Position numbers and translations under genes: made by a program
Assembly: GCA_964396535.1 (NCBI GenBank)
Contig: CAYNFT010000035.1
Location: 1 to 19,213, forward strand
DNA length: 19,213 nt
Source of the DNA: CAYNFT01 sp964396535
Lineage (GTDB): Bacteria; Chloroflexota; Dehalococcoidia; Dehalococcoidales; UBA2162
Direction of reading: 5' to 3'
In this document: positions 1-8,084 of the stretch, piece after piece
How positions within the stretch are numbered: the stretch's first letter is position 1
Layout: each line of letters begins with the position of its first letter
Notes under the pieces: generated by a model
Seen by the model: only the letters and a program-made list of their open reading frames with translations
Database searches by the model: none
Told to the model about the DNA's origin: nothing

Positions 1-2
1 GG

Positions 3-1691
3 GAGGAAGAAGTAACAGTAACAGAAGAAGAGGTGGAGGAAGAGGTGGTGGAGGAGGAAGAGGGACTGCTGCCTCCAGAAGTGCCAAAATATGGGGGAAT
101 CCTCTACAGGTCAAGAACAACAGACCCGATGGGCTTCGATGAAGCTTACGTAGTCCATCCAAATGTTGCTAACGCTTTTCTCACTAATGACGAATTAATG
201 AGAGAAGACTGGACAAAGGGGCCAGTGGGCACCGACGAAACTAGCTGGCTGCACGGTTTTGTTGGCCGTATCGAGCTGGAGACTGGCTCCCTTGCTGAAA
301 GCTGGGAGCTGCCCGATGATACGACCATCATCTATCATATCCGCCCAGGGTGTTACTGGCACGATAAGGCACCGGTAAACGGGAGGGAGTTTACCGCCGA
401 AGATGCGGCTTATAGCTTAGAGCGGAATTTCATGACTCCCACAGCCTATCTTTACGGCGCTTATACAAGGGATGGGTACAACCCGACATCCTTTACGGCA
501 CTTGACAAGTACACACTTGAAGTCAAGGCTCCACAGTTGCAAGGGTTGATGGTACTGGTATGCGGTGAATTTCAGTGGATGTGGCCGAAAGAGATGATAG
601 AACTACACGGCGACATGAAAGACTGGAAGAATTCCTGCGGAACAGGGCCATTTATGCTGACAGATTATGTTGTTAGCAGTTCGATGGTCTACGAAAGGAA
701 CCCCAACTGGTGGCATTACGACCCCCTGCACCCGGAGAACCAGCTGCCCTATATAGATGGCATTAAAGATATGATTATACCTGACACATCCAGCCGACTG
801 GCGGCGCTGCGAACAGGCAAGGTTGATGAATATCTGGCCGTTTCCTGGGAAAACGCAGCGCAGTTAATGGAGCAGCGCCCCGAGTTAGAGTATGTAGAAG
901 ATTACGGGGTACAGTCCATAGCCTTCAGGATAGACAAGCCGGAGCTGCCTTTCCAGGACGTCAATGTGCGGCGGGCACTGGCGCTGGCGGTAAACCGAGA
1001 GGAGCTAGTAGAGGAATATTATGGTGGTAAAGGCATCATATACTGCTATCCCTACCTGCCCCTTCCGGACTACGCGCCGTATTACGTCCCGTTTGAGGAG
1101 CTGTCTGACCTGGCCAAGGAGGCGTATGCCTATGACCCTGAAAAGGCAAGGCAACTTCTGGCTGATGCCGGGTACCCCACTGGCTTTAAGACCCAAATTG
1201 TTTGCACTTCGACCAGTGTGGACTTCCTGTCAATAATTAGAGAGTATTTCCTCGATATCGGTGTTGACATGGAGATTCAACAGCTGGAAGCTGGTACGTT
1301 CACCAGTCTTTCCAGGGGTAGAAAGCACGAGGAAGGAATCATAAGGCACAGTATGATGACTGCGTTCCCCTTCAGGCTGCTTGAGTGGCGTATAGAGAGT
1401 TTCGACAACCATGCCTACTTCGATAGCGAGCGTATCAGGACGTCCTACGAAATAATCAGTGCTAACGTTGGCATTGACGATACTGTGGTTGCCCGAGAGC
1501 TGAAGGGGCTGGTCCCGTACATGCTCGAGCAGTTCATCCAGGTATGGTGCTGCGCTTATCCGATATACAACATGTGGTGGCCCTGGGTGCAGAATTACCA
1601 TGGTGAAAACACTATGGGTTACTTTAACCCTAGTCATTACCCTCACTACATCTGGCTAGACCCAGCGCTGAAGGAATCCATGGGATACTAA
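3..1691 (+). CDS. ABC transporter substrate-binding protein, family 5 (peptide/oligopeptide type), 5' partial
   Basis: This is the extracytoplasmic solute receptor of a peptide/nickel-class ABC importer. The reading frame is open to the left edge with no stop, so the GTG at 33 is probably internal and the lipoprotein signal lies outside the window. The first visible residues form a very acidic Glu/Val/Thr linker (about 25 residues), typical of the tether between the lipidated Cys and the folded domain. The SBP_bac_5 domain follows: PKYGG start, LAESWELPDDTTIIYHIRPG strand region, FTAEDAAYSLER, a GTGPF motif near 650, and NVRRALALAVNREELVEE near 965-1010. The Trp/Tyr-rich C-terminus is usual for such receptors in Dehalococcoidia. 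The transported substrate cannot be read from sequence. No permease or ATPase gene follows; a strong terminator lies 30 bases after the stop, so any transporter partners are upstream or elsewhere. Confidence 0.9.
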   Translation, partial: EEEVTVTEEEVEEEVVEEEEGLLPPEVPKYGGILYRSRTTDPMGFDEAYVVHPNVANAFLTNDELMREDWTKGPVGTDETSWLHGFVGRIELETGSLAESWELPDDTTIIYHIRPGCYWHDKAPVNGREFTAEDAAYSLERNFMTPTAYLYGAYTRDGYNPTSFTALDKYTLEVKAPQLQGLMVLVCGEFQWMWPKEMIELHGDMKDWKNSCGTGPFMLTDYVVSSSMVYERNPNWWHYDPLHPENQLPYIDGIKDMIIPDTSSRLAALRTGKVDEYLAVSWENAAQLMEQRPELEYVEDYGVQSIAFRIDKPELPFQDVNVRRALALAVNREELVEEYYGGKGIIYCYPYLPLPDYAPYYVPFEELSDLAKEAYAYDPEKARQLLADAGYPTGFKTQIVCTSTSVDFLSIIREYFLDIGVDMEIQQLEAGTFTSLSRGRKHEEGIIRHSMMTAFPFRLLEWRIESFDNHAYFDSERIRTSYEIISANVGIDDTVVARELKGLVPYMLEQFIQVWCCAYPIYNMWWPWVQNYHGENTMGYFNPSHYPHYIWLDPALKESMGY

Positions 1692-1721
1692 GCCTGGCAT
1701 CTCTTAAAGGCAGTAAATAGA

Positions 1722-1765
1722 AAAGGGGGCTGGAGGATTTGAGCTCTCCAGCCCCCTTTCTTCTT
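1722..1765 (+). terminator. Intrinsic terminator after the substrate-binding protein gene
   Basis: A perfect 14-bp stem (1722-1735 with 1746-1759) encloses a 10-base loop. The stem is GC-rich in its middle, has AAA/TTT at its base, and is followed by a T-rich tail to 1765 (TTTCTTCTT). It ends transcription of the solute-binding protein gene. The A-run at the 5' side means it could also stop transcription from the opposite strand, though no converging gene is near. Confidence 0.9.
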
Positions 1766-1798
1766 AACTGGACAAAGAGCACTACTATCGCTGGCTAA

Positions 1799-2065
1799 GA
1801 AGGCATCAGACACATCATAGCCCCAGCCTATCACCCCCAGACCAAGGGCAGGATAAAGAGATATCAGCGTACTATCAGGGGAGAAATCGGGCTGATATCC
1901 TACGAGATGCCAAGCTCTGAGGGGCTAGGTAATGTTACCCCTTATGATGTCTATATCGGGAAGCACCCAGAGGTATTACAGCGAAGGAAAGAGGTGAAAA
2001 GCAGGACATTAGAAGCAGGAAGGGATTATAATAAAGCCATCAGAGAGCAGGGTAGTGGCCTCTGA
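1799..2065 (+). pseudogene. Decayed IS3-type transposase (integrase core), C-terminal remnant
   Basis: This frame has no start codon but reads like the end of an IS3-family DDE transposase: GIRHIIAPAYHPQTKGRIKRY at 1802-1864, then LGNVTPYDVYIGK and a basic tail ending RRKEVKSRTLEAGRDYN, with TGA at 2063-2065. YHPQT.G.I.R followed by LGNVTP.DVY is the usual C-terminal signature. The normal stretch of about 25 residues between them (the YYN..R.HE region carrying the catalytic Glu) is missing, so there is an internal in-frame deletion. An in-frame TAA at 1796 and loss of everything upstream confirm that it is dead. It lies directly after the terminator, next to an AT-rich segment. Confidence 0.8.
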
Positions 2066-2128
2066 AGCGTCCATTAATTAAAAGGCCTAAACTGTCCCGC
2101 TCTCGCTGACTACTTACACCCTATAAAA

Positions 2129-2155
2129 TTGAATTTTAAAAACTAATGATATAAT
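2129..2155 (+). promoter_or_regulatory. Possible sigma-70-type promoter
   Basis: TTGAAT (2129-2134) and TATAAT (2150-2155) are separated by 15 bases, in AT-rich DNA ahead of the small membrane-protein gene. The -10 box is perfect, but the spacing is short and the predicted start would fall within the ribosome-binding site at 2158-2165, so the assignment is weak. Confidence 0.25.
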
Positions 2156-2176
2156 ACAGAGGAGGCAATCTAAAAA

Positions 2177-2503
2177 ATGGTCATCTGGAGCGTTTCAGGG
2201 GGAGTTTCGCTGCTCTTTATTACGTTATTAGTGATAATCATACTTGCAGAGCGTAGAAGGATTGATAGAGGAATAATAGTATCGAGTAACTATCTCAAAC
2301 TCATAATTACGGGAATTACAACAGTATTAGTGAGTATTGGCGGAATGGTAGCATTGTTTTTTTTAGAAATACCATTTTACATTGGGATGCCTCTTCTTGG
2401 AATGGGAGTAGTTTACATGGGTGTTGGTTTGATTTATCGGAAAGAATGGATGAAATGGACTAAATCATATATTGAGTCACAAAGGAAACAGGTTGACGGA
2501 TAG
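2177..2503 (+). CDS. Small membrane protein of unknown function (three predicted helices)
   Basis: This is a 108-residue protein that I do not recognise. Hydrophobic segments at about residues 4-24, 40-63 and 66-87 look like three membrane helices. A basic segment (ERRRIDRG) follows the first helix, and a positively charged tail (YRKEWMKWTKSY) follows the last, which suggests that both loops face the cytoplasm. Start choice is supported by AGAGGAGG at 2158-2165, 11 bases before the ATG. The gene is clearly richer in A and T than its neighbours and follows a transposase remnant, consistent with acquired DNA. It is not tightly linked to the CoA-transferase gene, which begins 175 bases later. 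Confidence 0.65.
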   Translation: MVIWSVSGGVSLLFITLLVIIILAERRRIDRGIIVSSNYLKLIITGITTVLVSIGGMVALFFLEIPFYIGMPLLGMGVVYMGVGLIYRKEWMKWTKSYIESQRKQVDG

Positions 2504-2594
2504 CGTAGGCAATGCAACATGAACCCAGCATGGTATTCGCCTTTTGACTATCAAGCATATCACTCTAATAATGTGTTATACTTGGTGCTGTTAT

Positions 2595-2639
2595 TATCCG
2601 AATCCTTCACTACAAGTTCGGCTTTAGAGGCTTCGGATA
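2595..2639. repeat. Inverted repeat in the leader of the first CoA-transferase gene
   Basis: An 11-base arm at 2595-2605 (TATCCGAATCC) pairs with 2629-2639 (GGCTTCGGATA) with one mismatch and a 23-base loop. It lies 39 bases before the ATG at 2679. It could be an operator or an mRNA leader hairpin; nothing else supports a function. Confidence 0.35.
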
Positions 2640-2678
2640 GACTGCTAAAGTACGGAAGCGAAAGAGAAAATAGAAGGT

Positions 2679-3917
2679 ATGCTCAGTCCATATCGAGCCC
2701 TGGATTTGACTGACGAGAAAGGTCTTCTATGTGGTAAGATTCTGGCTGATCTCGGCGCTGAGGTAATTCAGGTTGAAAAGCCGGAGGGGAATCCTGCCAG
2801 GAGTATTCCCCCCTTTTTTAAAGATACGGCCGACCCCGAGAGGAGCCTCTTCTGGCTTGCTTTCAGTGCTGGCAAAAGAAGTATAACCCTTAATCTGGAT
2901 ACCCGGACTGGCAAAGATTTATTTAAGAGACTCGCCAGGACAGCCGATTTCATTATCGAGTCATTCCCCGCTGGATATCTGGAAGGAACTGGTCTGGGTT
3001 ACGAATTATTGACCAGAACAAATCCACGCCTCATTATGGCATCCATTACAGCATTCGGTCAGACGGGTCCATACAAAGAATACAAAGCCGGTGACCTTGT
3101 AGCTTCGGCTATGGGTGGGATGGTCTACTGTACTGGAGAGATGGACCGCGCTCCACTACGAATAAGCACGGACCAGGCTTATGCTCAGGCGAGTGTTCAC
3201 GCCGCTGTAGGGCTCTTACTTGCCCTCCATAACCGTGCAATCACAGGACAGGGGCAACATGTGGATGTCTCGATGCAAGCAAGCATAACCCGAACCCTGC
3301 ACACTCAGTTGCCGTATTGGGAATATAGTAACCACATTGTGCAAAGGTCTGGGATAAAGCGGTTCCGAGGAGGAGTCTCGACGCAGGAAATCTGGCCCTG
3401 CAAAGACGGTTTCATATCGTGGATGTTCTTCGGGGGTGCAGTCGGCACGCAACAGATGCGAATCATGGTGGAATGGATAGAAAGTAAGGGTATGGCTGGC
3501 AGCCTTAGCGTTGAAATAAAGGATTGGGCAGCCCTGGACCTGACCAAGGTATCCCCGGAGAAAATAGAGTCATGGGAGAAAATTATAGGCGACTTCTTCC
3601 TTGCTCATACCAAAGAAGAGCTTTATGAAGAGGCTCTGGAAAAACGCATACCACTCACACCATTGCATGACATGTCAGATGTTGTCGGAGATGAGCAGCT
3701 CGCTGCCAGAAACTTCTGGGCTGATGTTGACCACCCCGAGCTGGGAACCAGCATCCGCTACCCGGGCTCTCTCTTTCTAACCACCGAAGAGGATTGTGTG
3801 CCCGGAGTAAGGCGACGGGCACCTTTTATCGGTGAACATAATAAGGAAATTTACGTCGGAGAATTAGGTCTCAGTGAAGATGAATTTAATTCCTTAAAAA
3901 GAGAAGGCGTTATATAG
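2679..3917 (+). CDS. Class III CoA-transferase (CaiB/BaiF family), first of a tandem pair
   Basis: The family moves CoA between carboxylic acids through an enzyme-bound aspartyl-CoA thioester. The 412-residue protein has family length and landmarks: RALDLTDEKGLLCGKILADLGAEVIQVE at the N-terminus, GKRSITLNL near residues 65-73, TAFGQTGPY near 124-132, and GQGQHVDVSMQ at 190-200. Asp165 (in RISTDQAYAQ, just before the long helix) aligns with the catalytic Asp of formyl-CoA transferase. The C-terminal lobe has the PLTPLHDMSDVV..EQLAARNF motif. An in-frame TAA at 2646 limits the start to ATG 2679; the ribosome-binding site (AGAAGG) is poorly placed. The next family member starts 10 bases after the stop, so the two are co-transcribed and may form a heteromer, as in BbsEF. 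The substrate is unknown. Confidence 0.92.
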   Translation: MLSPYRALDLTDEKGLLCGKILADLGAEVIQVEKPEGNPARSIPPFFKDTADPERSLFWLAFSAGKRSITLNLDTRTGKDLFKRLARTADFIIESFPAGYLEGTGLGYELLTRTNPRLIMASITAFGQTGPYKEYKAGDLVASAMGGMVYCTGEMDRAPLRISTDQAYAQASVHAAVGLLLALHNRAITGQGQHVDVSMQASITRTLHTQLPYWEYSNHIVQRSGIKRFRGGVSTQEIWPCKDGFISWMFFGGAVGTQQMRIMVEWIESKGMAGSLSVEIKDWAALDLTKVSPEKIESWEKIIGDFFLAHTKEELYEEALEKRIPLTPLHDMSDVVGDEQLAARNFWADVDHPELGTSIRYPGSLFLTTEEDCVPGVRRRAPFIGEHNKEIYVGELGLSEDEFNSLKREGVI

Positions 3918-3927
3918 GCAGCTTAAA

Positions 3928-5139
3928 ATGGAAAGAATGGCACTGGAAGGAATAAAGATTGTTGATTTCAGCTGGGCATTTGCTGGACCCTTTATCGCAG
4001 CATATCTGGGTGATTATGGAGCAGAAGTAGTCAAGGTGGAGAGCCATTCTCGCCTTGATATAACAAGAGTGACGGCACCATATAAAGATGGAGTTACGGG
4101 CATCAATCGTTCAGGCTGCTTTCTCGTCGCTAACAACAGCAAGTACAGCATAACTTTAAACTTAAAGCATCCCCGTGCCTCTGATATTATTAACAAACTC
4201 ATAACCTGGGCAGACATCGTTGTTGAAAACTTCGGGTCAGGAGTTATGGAGAGGCTGGGATTGGGCTATGATAAACTCAAAAAGATAAAGCCTGACATTA
4301 TCATGCTGAGCGCAACTATTCAGGGTCAGACCGGGCCACGCTCGACGTTTGTTGGCTATGGCTGGAATACGGTAGCGCTAACTGGCATTGGTAATCTTAC
4401 CGGCTGGCCAGACCGCTCTCCAGTGGGCACGCTTCAAGCCTACCCCGATAGCGTCGTACCCTGGTTTGCTATTGTGGCTATCCTGGCAGCTTTAGATTAT
4501 CGCCGCAGGACAGGCAGAGGGCAATACATTGATATCAGCCAGTATGAGACCACCTGCCATTTTCTGGCGCCGCTTATCCTGGACTATGTAGCTAATAACA
4601 GAGTGGCAATGCGAGCTGGAAACGAATGCGCCTATGCTGCGCCACACGGGGTATATCGTTGCCGGGGCGATGATAGATGGTGCGCCATCAGTATCTTTAC
4701 TGAAAAGGAGTGGGAGGCTTTTCGTCGGGTTCTGGGCTCTCCAGACTGGACAATTGAAGATAGGTTTGCTTCCCTTCACGGAAGAAAGGAAAACGAGGAG
4801 GAGCTTAACAGGCTGGTAGAGCAGTGGACCGTCAACTTAACACCTGAAGAAGTTATGACACTCATGCAACAGGCTGGTGTGCCAGCCGGAGTTGTGAAAA
4901 CAAATGAGGAAATGTTTGAAGACCCTCAGTTAACACACCGGGATTACTTCCAGCGTGTGGAGCATCTTGAAATTGGACAATGCTATCAACAGGCATGGCC
5001 CATCAGGCTGTCAGAAAGCCCAATCGAAATCCGTCCCGCACCCTGTCTGGGTGAGCATAACGAATATGTGTTTACCAGAATACTGGGGCTGTCTGACCAG
5101 GAGTTTGTCGATTATCTTAACGACGGTGTCTTTGAGTAA
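3928..5139 (+). CDS. Class III CoA-transferase (CaiB/BaiF family), second of the pair
   Basis: This is a 403-residue family III CoA-transferase. Landmarks: LEGIKIVDFSWAFAGPFIAAYLGDYGAEVVKVE at residues 6-38, SKYSITLNLKHP at 71-82, IIMLSATIQGQTGP at 124-137, and RRRTGRGQYIDISQYE at 192-207. Asp174 (AYPDSV) sits where the catalytic Asp is expected. The C-terminus ends in the usual LGEHNEYVF..LGLSDQE motif. It is more canonical at its N-terminus than the upstream partner: it keeps the FAGPF segment that the partner replaces with EKGLLCGK. One subunit may therefore be catalytically dominant (inference). It is separated from the upstream gene by 10 bases. Its stop lies 2 bases from the stop of the converging UPF0261 gene. 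Confidence 0.93.
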   Translation: MERMALEGIKIVDFSWAFAGPFIAAYLGDYGAEVVKVESHSRLDITRVTAPYKDGVTGINRSGCFLVANNSKYSITLNLKHPRASDIINKLITWADIVVENFGSGVMERLGLGYDKLKKIKPDIIMLSATIQGQTGPRSTFVGYGWNTVALTGIGNLTGWPDRSPVGTLQAYPDSVVPWFAIVAILAALDYRRRTGRGQYIDISQYETTCHFLAPLILDYVANNRVAMRAGNECAYAAPHGVYRCRGDDRWCAISIFTEKEWEAFRRVLGSPDWTIEDRFASLHGRKENEEELNRLVEQWTVNLTPEEVMTLMQQAGVPAGVVKTNEEMFEDPQLTHRDYFQRVEHLEIGQCYQQAWPIRLSESPIEIRPAPCLGEHNEYVFTRILGLSDQEFVDYLNDGVFE

Positions 5140-5164
5140 GCTCATGCTCTGCTCTGCATCAGCT
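5139..5164. terminator. Possible shared hairpin between two convergent stop codons
   Basis: AGCTCATGC (5139-5147) pairs with GCATCAGCT (5156-5164) except for one C-C mismatch, with an 8-base loop. It overlaps the ends of both converging genes (stop codons at 5137-5139 plus and 5142-5144 minus). It has no T-run on either side, so a bidirectional terminator role is only a suggestion. Confidence 0.3.
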
Positions 5165-6368
5165 CGCATAGCAGGTCTACTGCTTGTTCGGCAAAAAGTT
5201 CGTCATTGATATGAGCATCCAGCTCAACGACTCTGACAGAAGGTTTAAGGTTTTGCTTCAGTACATTAACGAAAGCCGCGTCTGCCTCCGGGTCATAAAG
5301 AGCCTTGCCCTCCCTGTTCCCGGGTGAAAACCCCTTATTTGGTATCAAAACTACTGTTGGACCAAGAGCCCTGTTCAGCTTATCAGCCAGGGTTTTGCCT
5401 ATTGCCGCCATCTCGTCTTTGGTTGCCCTAATTATGGCAACCTCAGGAGTGTGCCAGTATACCTTGCGTTTCCTTACTTCCTCAGGAATCTTTTCCGGTG
5501 GGCTAAAGGCAATGAAATCCAGACACCCCGGAGCAATCACCTGAGGAATGCCTTTCCTGCCCGCTGTTTCTAATCTCGCTGGACCAGCATCATAATACCC
5601 GCCGTACAAATGGTCTGTTAGCTCATGGGTCACGAGGTCAAGCACGCCATCCATCAAGCCCTGCTCAATTGTTTCCTCCATCGCCTGACCGCCAGTCCCT
5701 ACGGTATGGAAAGCTACTACCTCAAAACCCCTGTCTTCCAGAATTTTCTGAGCTGAAAAGGCAGCACGGTTTATCCCTCCCATGGTACTCATGGCAATTG
5801 CGGTCTTATCGGAGACCTCGATTCCCGGGTCCGCAGCTACTGCTCCCATAATTGCCCCAGCTGCGTAAGCCAGCAGTCTTTTTGTCATCCGATTCAAGCC
5901 GGCAATGTCGGTAACCGCATGAATAATAGTTATGTCTTTGGTGCCTACGTACGGTCGCATATCCCCTGAAGCGATGGTGCTGACCATGACCTTGGGTATA
6001 CCAAACGGTAATGCCCTCATAGCTGCCGTGCCGATAGCAGTACCCCGTGAGCCGCCCAAACACATTATCCCGTCCAGCCTACCGGAATCGTAAAGCTTCT
6101 GAGCTATCCTGGAGGCTCCTTCCATCATAACCTGGATTTCTTTGCTTTCATCTGTGCGGTCAACCACATCCTGAATTTCCAGCCCGGCAGCCCGGGCAAC
6201 TTCCTCACGGGAAATGTCCGGCTTAAACTGGGGGACACCACGCGTTCCAGCATCTACTGTAATAACATCGAAGCCTCCACGCTGTATCACGTCTTTAACG
6301 TAAGCGTACTCTTTTCCTTTACTATCCAAGCGTCCAACCAGTACTATCGTTTTTTTCAATTTCCCCAT
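5142..6368 (-). CDS. Tm-1-like ATP-binding domain protein (UPF0261 family), copy 1
   Basis: This 408-residue protein belongs to the UPF0261 / Tm-1-like family, named after the tomato mosaic virus resistance protein whose N-terminal domain binds ATP. The bacterial function is not established. Seen in the sequence: KTIVLVGRLDSKGKEY at the N-terminus (family signature G.LDSKG at residues 12-18), a glycine-rich GGSRGTAIG loop at 105-113, YVGTKDI at 140-146, DIAGLN at 154-159, then the second domain with FHTVGTGGQAMEE, PGCLDFIAFSPPE and the C-terminal LDAHINDELFAE. Length matches the single-protein form without the PEP-hydrolase-like TIM-barrel fusion. GGAGAG lies 8 bases before the ATG. It is transcribed away from its paralogue (6861-8084) and toward the CoA-transferases. 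Confidence 0.9.
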   Translation of the reverse strand: MGKLKKTIVLVGRLDSKGKEYAYVKDVIQRGGFDVITVDAGTRGVPQFKPDISREEVARAAGLEIQDVVDRTDESKEIQVMMEGASRIAQKLYDSGRLDGIMCLGGSRGTAIGTAAMRALPFGIPKVMVSTIASGDMRPYVGTKDITIIHAVTDIAGLNRMTKRLLAYAAGAIMGAVAADPGIEVSDKTAIAMSTMGGINRAAFSAQKILEDRGFEVVAFHTVGTGGQAMEETIEQGLMDGVLDLVTHELTDHLYGGYYDAGPARLETAGRKGIPQVIAPGCLDFIAFSPPEKIPEEVRKRKVYWHTPEVAIIRATKDEMAAIGKTLADKLNRALGPTVVLIPNKGFSPGNREGKALYDPEADAAFVNVLKQNLKPSVRVVELDAHINDELFAEQAVDLLCELMQSRA

Positions 6369-6860
6369 AGTAAGACTCTCCAGTCAATCCATAAATTACC
6401 ACTCTCTCGAACGGCTGTCAAAATGGTGATAGATTATTTATCAACCCCATCCCCCTTTATTCCCCTCTCCTTCAAAGGAGAGGGGGGAAGTTTTTAATAA
6501 GAGGGGCTCCGTCCCTCTTCAACGCCCTATTTATGAGAGAGGGTTTACCCCTCTAACTCTCCTCTTAATATCTATCTCCTTCTAAAGAACAGGGGGAAGA
6601 CACTTTAGGAAAAGGCGAAGCCCCTCTTAAACCCCAAAAAGTAAGAGAGTCAAAGAGAGGCTTCGCCTCTCTTAAAACATTATTCCCCCCTTCCCTTGAA
6701 AAGGGAAGGGGGTTAGGGGGATAGGTTACTAAAAGACCTCAAAGATATTGATTGAAGAATAGGGTAGGAGTACAATCGAGTAAAACCACAAGCGATGGAT
6801 AAATGAGTTCATTTGCTCAAGCACCTTGAGCACGAGAGCCAGAGGGTTCTGAAAGGGGGC
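6369..6860. repeat. Divergent intergenic region with hairpin-rich dispersed repeat (copy A)
   Basis: This gap between the divergent UPF0261 genes is packed with purine/pyrimidine palindromes. Perfect stems include 6462-6472 with 6475-6485 (11 bp), 6653-6661 with 6665-6673 (9 bp, loop TTC) and 6686-6697 with 6701-6712 (12 bp, loop GAA). The core 6650-6740 recurs at 11127-11216 with about nine substitutions and one indel. Weaker versions of the same GAGAGGGG/CTTCGCC modules fill 6450-6640, as if two partial copies were nested. No gene is visible. The region must also hold the promoters of both flanking genes; I see no convincing consensus boxes. Confidence 0.8.
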
Positions 6861-8084
6861 ATGTCCTTGGAGAAAATTATTCTGTGTATAGGTACGCTCG
6901 ATTCAAAAGGACCTGAACTTCAATACGTAAAACAACTGATAGAACAAAAGAGGGGCTACAGAGCCTTAGTTATGGATACTGGTAGCCTGGAGAAAGCCCA
7001 CTTTACCGCCGACATCACCGCTGAGGAAGTCGCTAAGGCAGCCGGTAGCACAATACAGGAAGTCAGGGAACTTGAAGAGGCTGGCCCAGCAGCAAAGATT
7101 ATGACAATTGGAGCAGTAAAGATAGCTAAAGATTTGTATAATTCAGGAAAATTTCACGGGGTTATTTCCATAGGTGGTGGAACGGGGTCAGGAGTAGCTT
7201 CGGCTGTGATGAGGGAGCTTCCAATAGGCGTACCTAAGTTTATGCTTTCCTCCCAGAAGATTGTACAGGCAGGTATTAGAAACTATGTAGGAACCAAGGA
7301 TATAGTCGTAATGCCCTCGGTAGCTGATATAGCCGGATTGAATAGCCTGACAAAGGACGCCCTGAATAAGGCAGTTGGCGCTATCACAGGCATGATGGAA
7401 ACAGCAGAGATAGAGGTATCCGAAAAACCCCTTGTATTCATGACTATGACAGGTCTGTCCACTGGCTGTGGGCTTAAGGTTAAATCGTTCCTTGAAGATA
7501 AAGGATTTGAGGTAGCCGTATTTCACGCCATTGGCGTCGGGGGTCAGACCTTTGAAGAACTGGTTAGAAGCTATCCGGTAAGGGGCGTCATTGAATTGGG
7601 ATTAAACGAAATCGGGAATGAGCTTTTTGGCGGCTTAGCTTCGGCTGGCCCAAACCGTCTGGAAGCTGCGGGCGAGAAGGGAATCCCGCAAATTATCACC
7701 CCCGGTTGTGTCGACATTATAAACTTCCTTGCTCCGGAGACATTACCTGAACGATATAAGGATAGAACTCTCTGCTACCATAACCCACAGGCGACCTTAC
7801 CAAGATTAAATGCCGAGGAATTAAGATTGGTAGGCGAGACGATGGGCAAAAAACTAAACCTTGCCACCGGATGCGTGAGAGTTCTAATTCCTGCTCGTGG
7901 TTTTTCTTCCCTCGACTACCAAGGGAGCATTTTTTATGACCCTGTAGCTGACAAAGCTTTTATCGATTCTTTGAAAAGTTCGCTGAAGGAAGCTATCGAG
8001 GTGAAGGAAATTGATGCCCATATAAATGATGATGAATTTGCTGAACTAGTGGCAAATGAATTTCTGGATATCATCAGAGCATAA
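6861..8084 (+). CDS. Tm-1-like ATP-binding domain protein (UPF0261 family), copy 2
   Basis: This 407-residue paralogue of the 5142-6368 protein matches it along its whole length, though clearly diverged. Landmarks: EKIILCIGTLDSKGPE at the N-terminus (signature at residues 11-17), GGGTGSGVAS at 105-114, NYVGTKDIVV, VADIAGLN, FHAIGVGGQTFEE, PGCVDIINFLAPE and IDAHINDDEFAE. The glycine loop here is GGGTGSG where copy 1 has GGSRGTA, the clearest difference near the presumed nucleotide site. The frame is open upstream to a TTG at 6813, but ATG 6861 fits the family start (M..K.I...G.LDSKG). A purine-rich GAAAGGGGG precedes it, though very close to the ATG. Function unknown; the two paralogues might form a hetero-oligomer (inference). 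Confidence 0.9.
   Translation: MSLEKIILCIGTLDSKGPELQYVKQLIEQKRGYRALVMDTGSLEKAHFTADITAEEVAKAAGSTIQEVRELEEAGPAAKIMTIGAVKIAKDLYNSGKFHGVISIGGGTGSGVASAVMRELPIGVPKFMLSSQKIVQAGIRNYVGTKDIVVMPSVADIAGLNSLTKDALNKAVGAITGMMETAEIEVSEKPLVFMTMTGLSTGCGLKVKSFLEDKGFEVAVFHAIGVGGQTFEELVRSYPVRGVIELGLNEIGNELFGGLASAGPNRLEAAGEKGIPQIITPGCVDIINFLAPETLPERYKDRTLCYHNPQATLPRLNAEELRLVGETMGKKLNLATGCVRVLIPARGFSSLDYQGSIFYDPVADKAFIDSLKSSLKEAIEVKEIDAHINDDEFAELVANEFLDIIRA

Noticed and set aside
1230..1646. 138-codon open frame on the minus strand inside the substrate-binding protein gene
   Set aside because: It lies antisense to a strong family 5 binding-protein reading and shows no recognisable domain or ribosome-binding site.
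2519..2713. Open frame of 64 codons before the first CoA-transferase
   Set aside because: No ribosome-binding site, it overlaps the start of a well-supported gene, and its composition looks non-coding; the same stretch holds the leader inverted repeat.
6686..6712. The 12-bp hairpin of the dispersed repeat as an intrinsic terminator
   Set aside because: No T-run follows on either strand, and this copy lies between divergent genes, where termination would not be needed.
6450..6740. Possible CRISPR array in the repeat-rich spacer
   Set aside because: The repeats are palindromic and irregularly spaced, with no equal-length unique spacers and no cas genes nearby.
6813..6860. TTG at 6813 as the start of UPF0261 copy 2
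   Set aside because: The 16 extra residues do not fit the family start, whereas ATG 6861 leads directly into the conserved beta strand and G.LDSKG motif.
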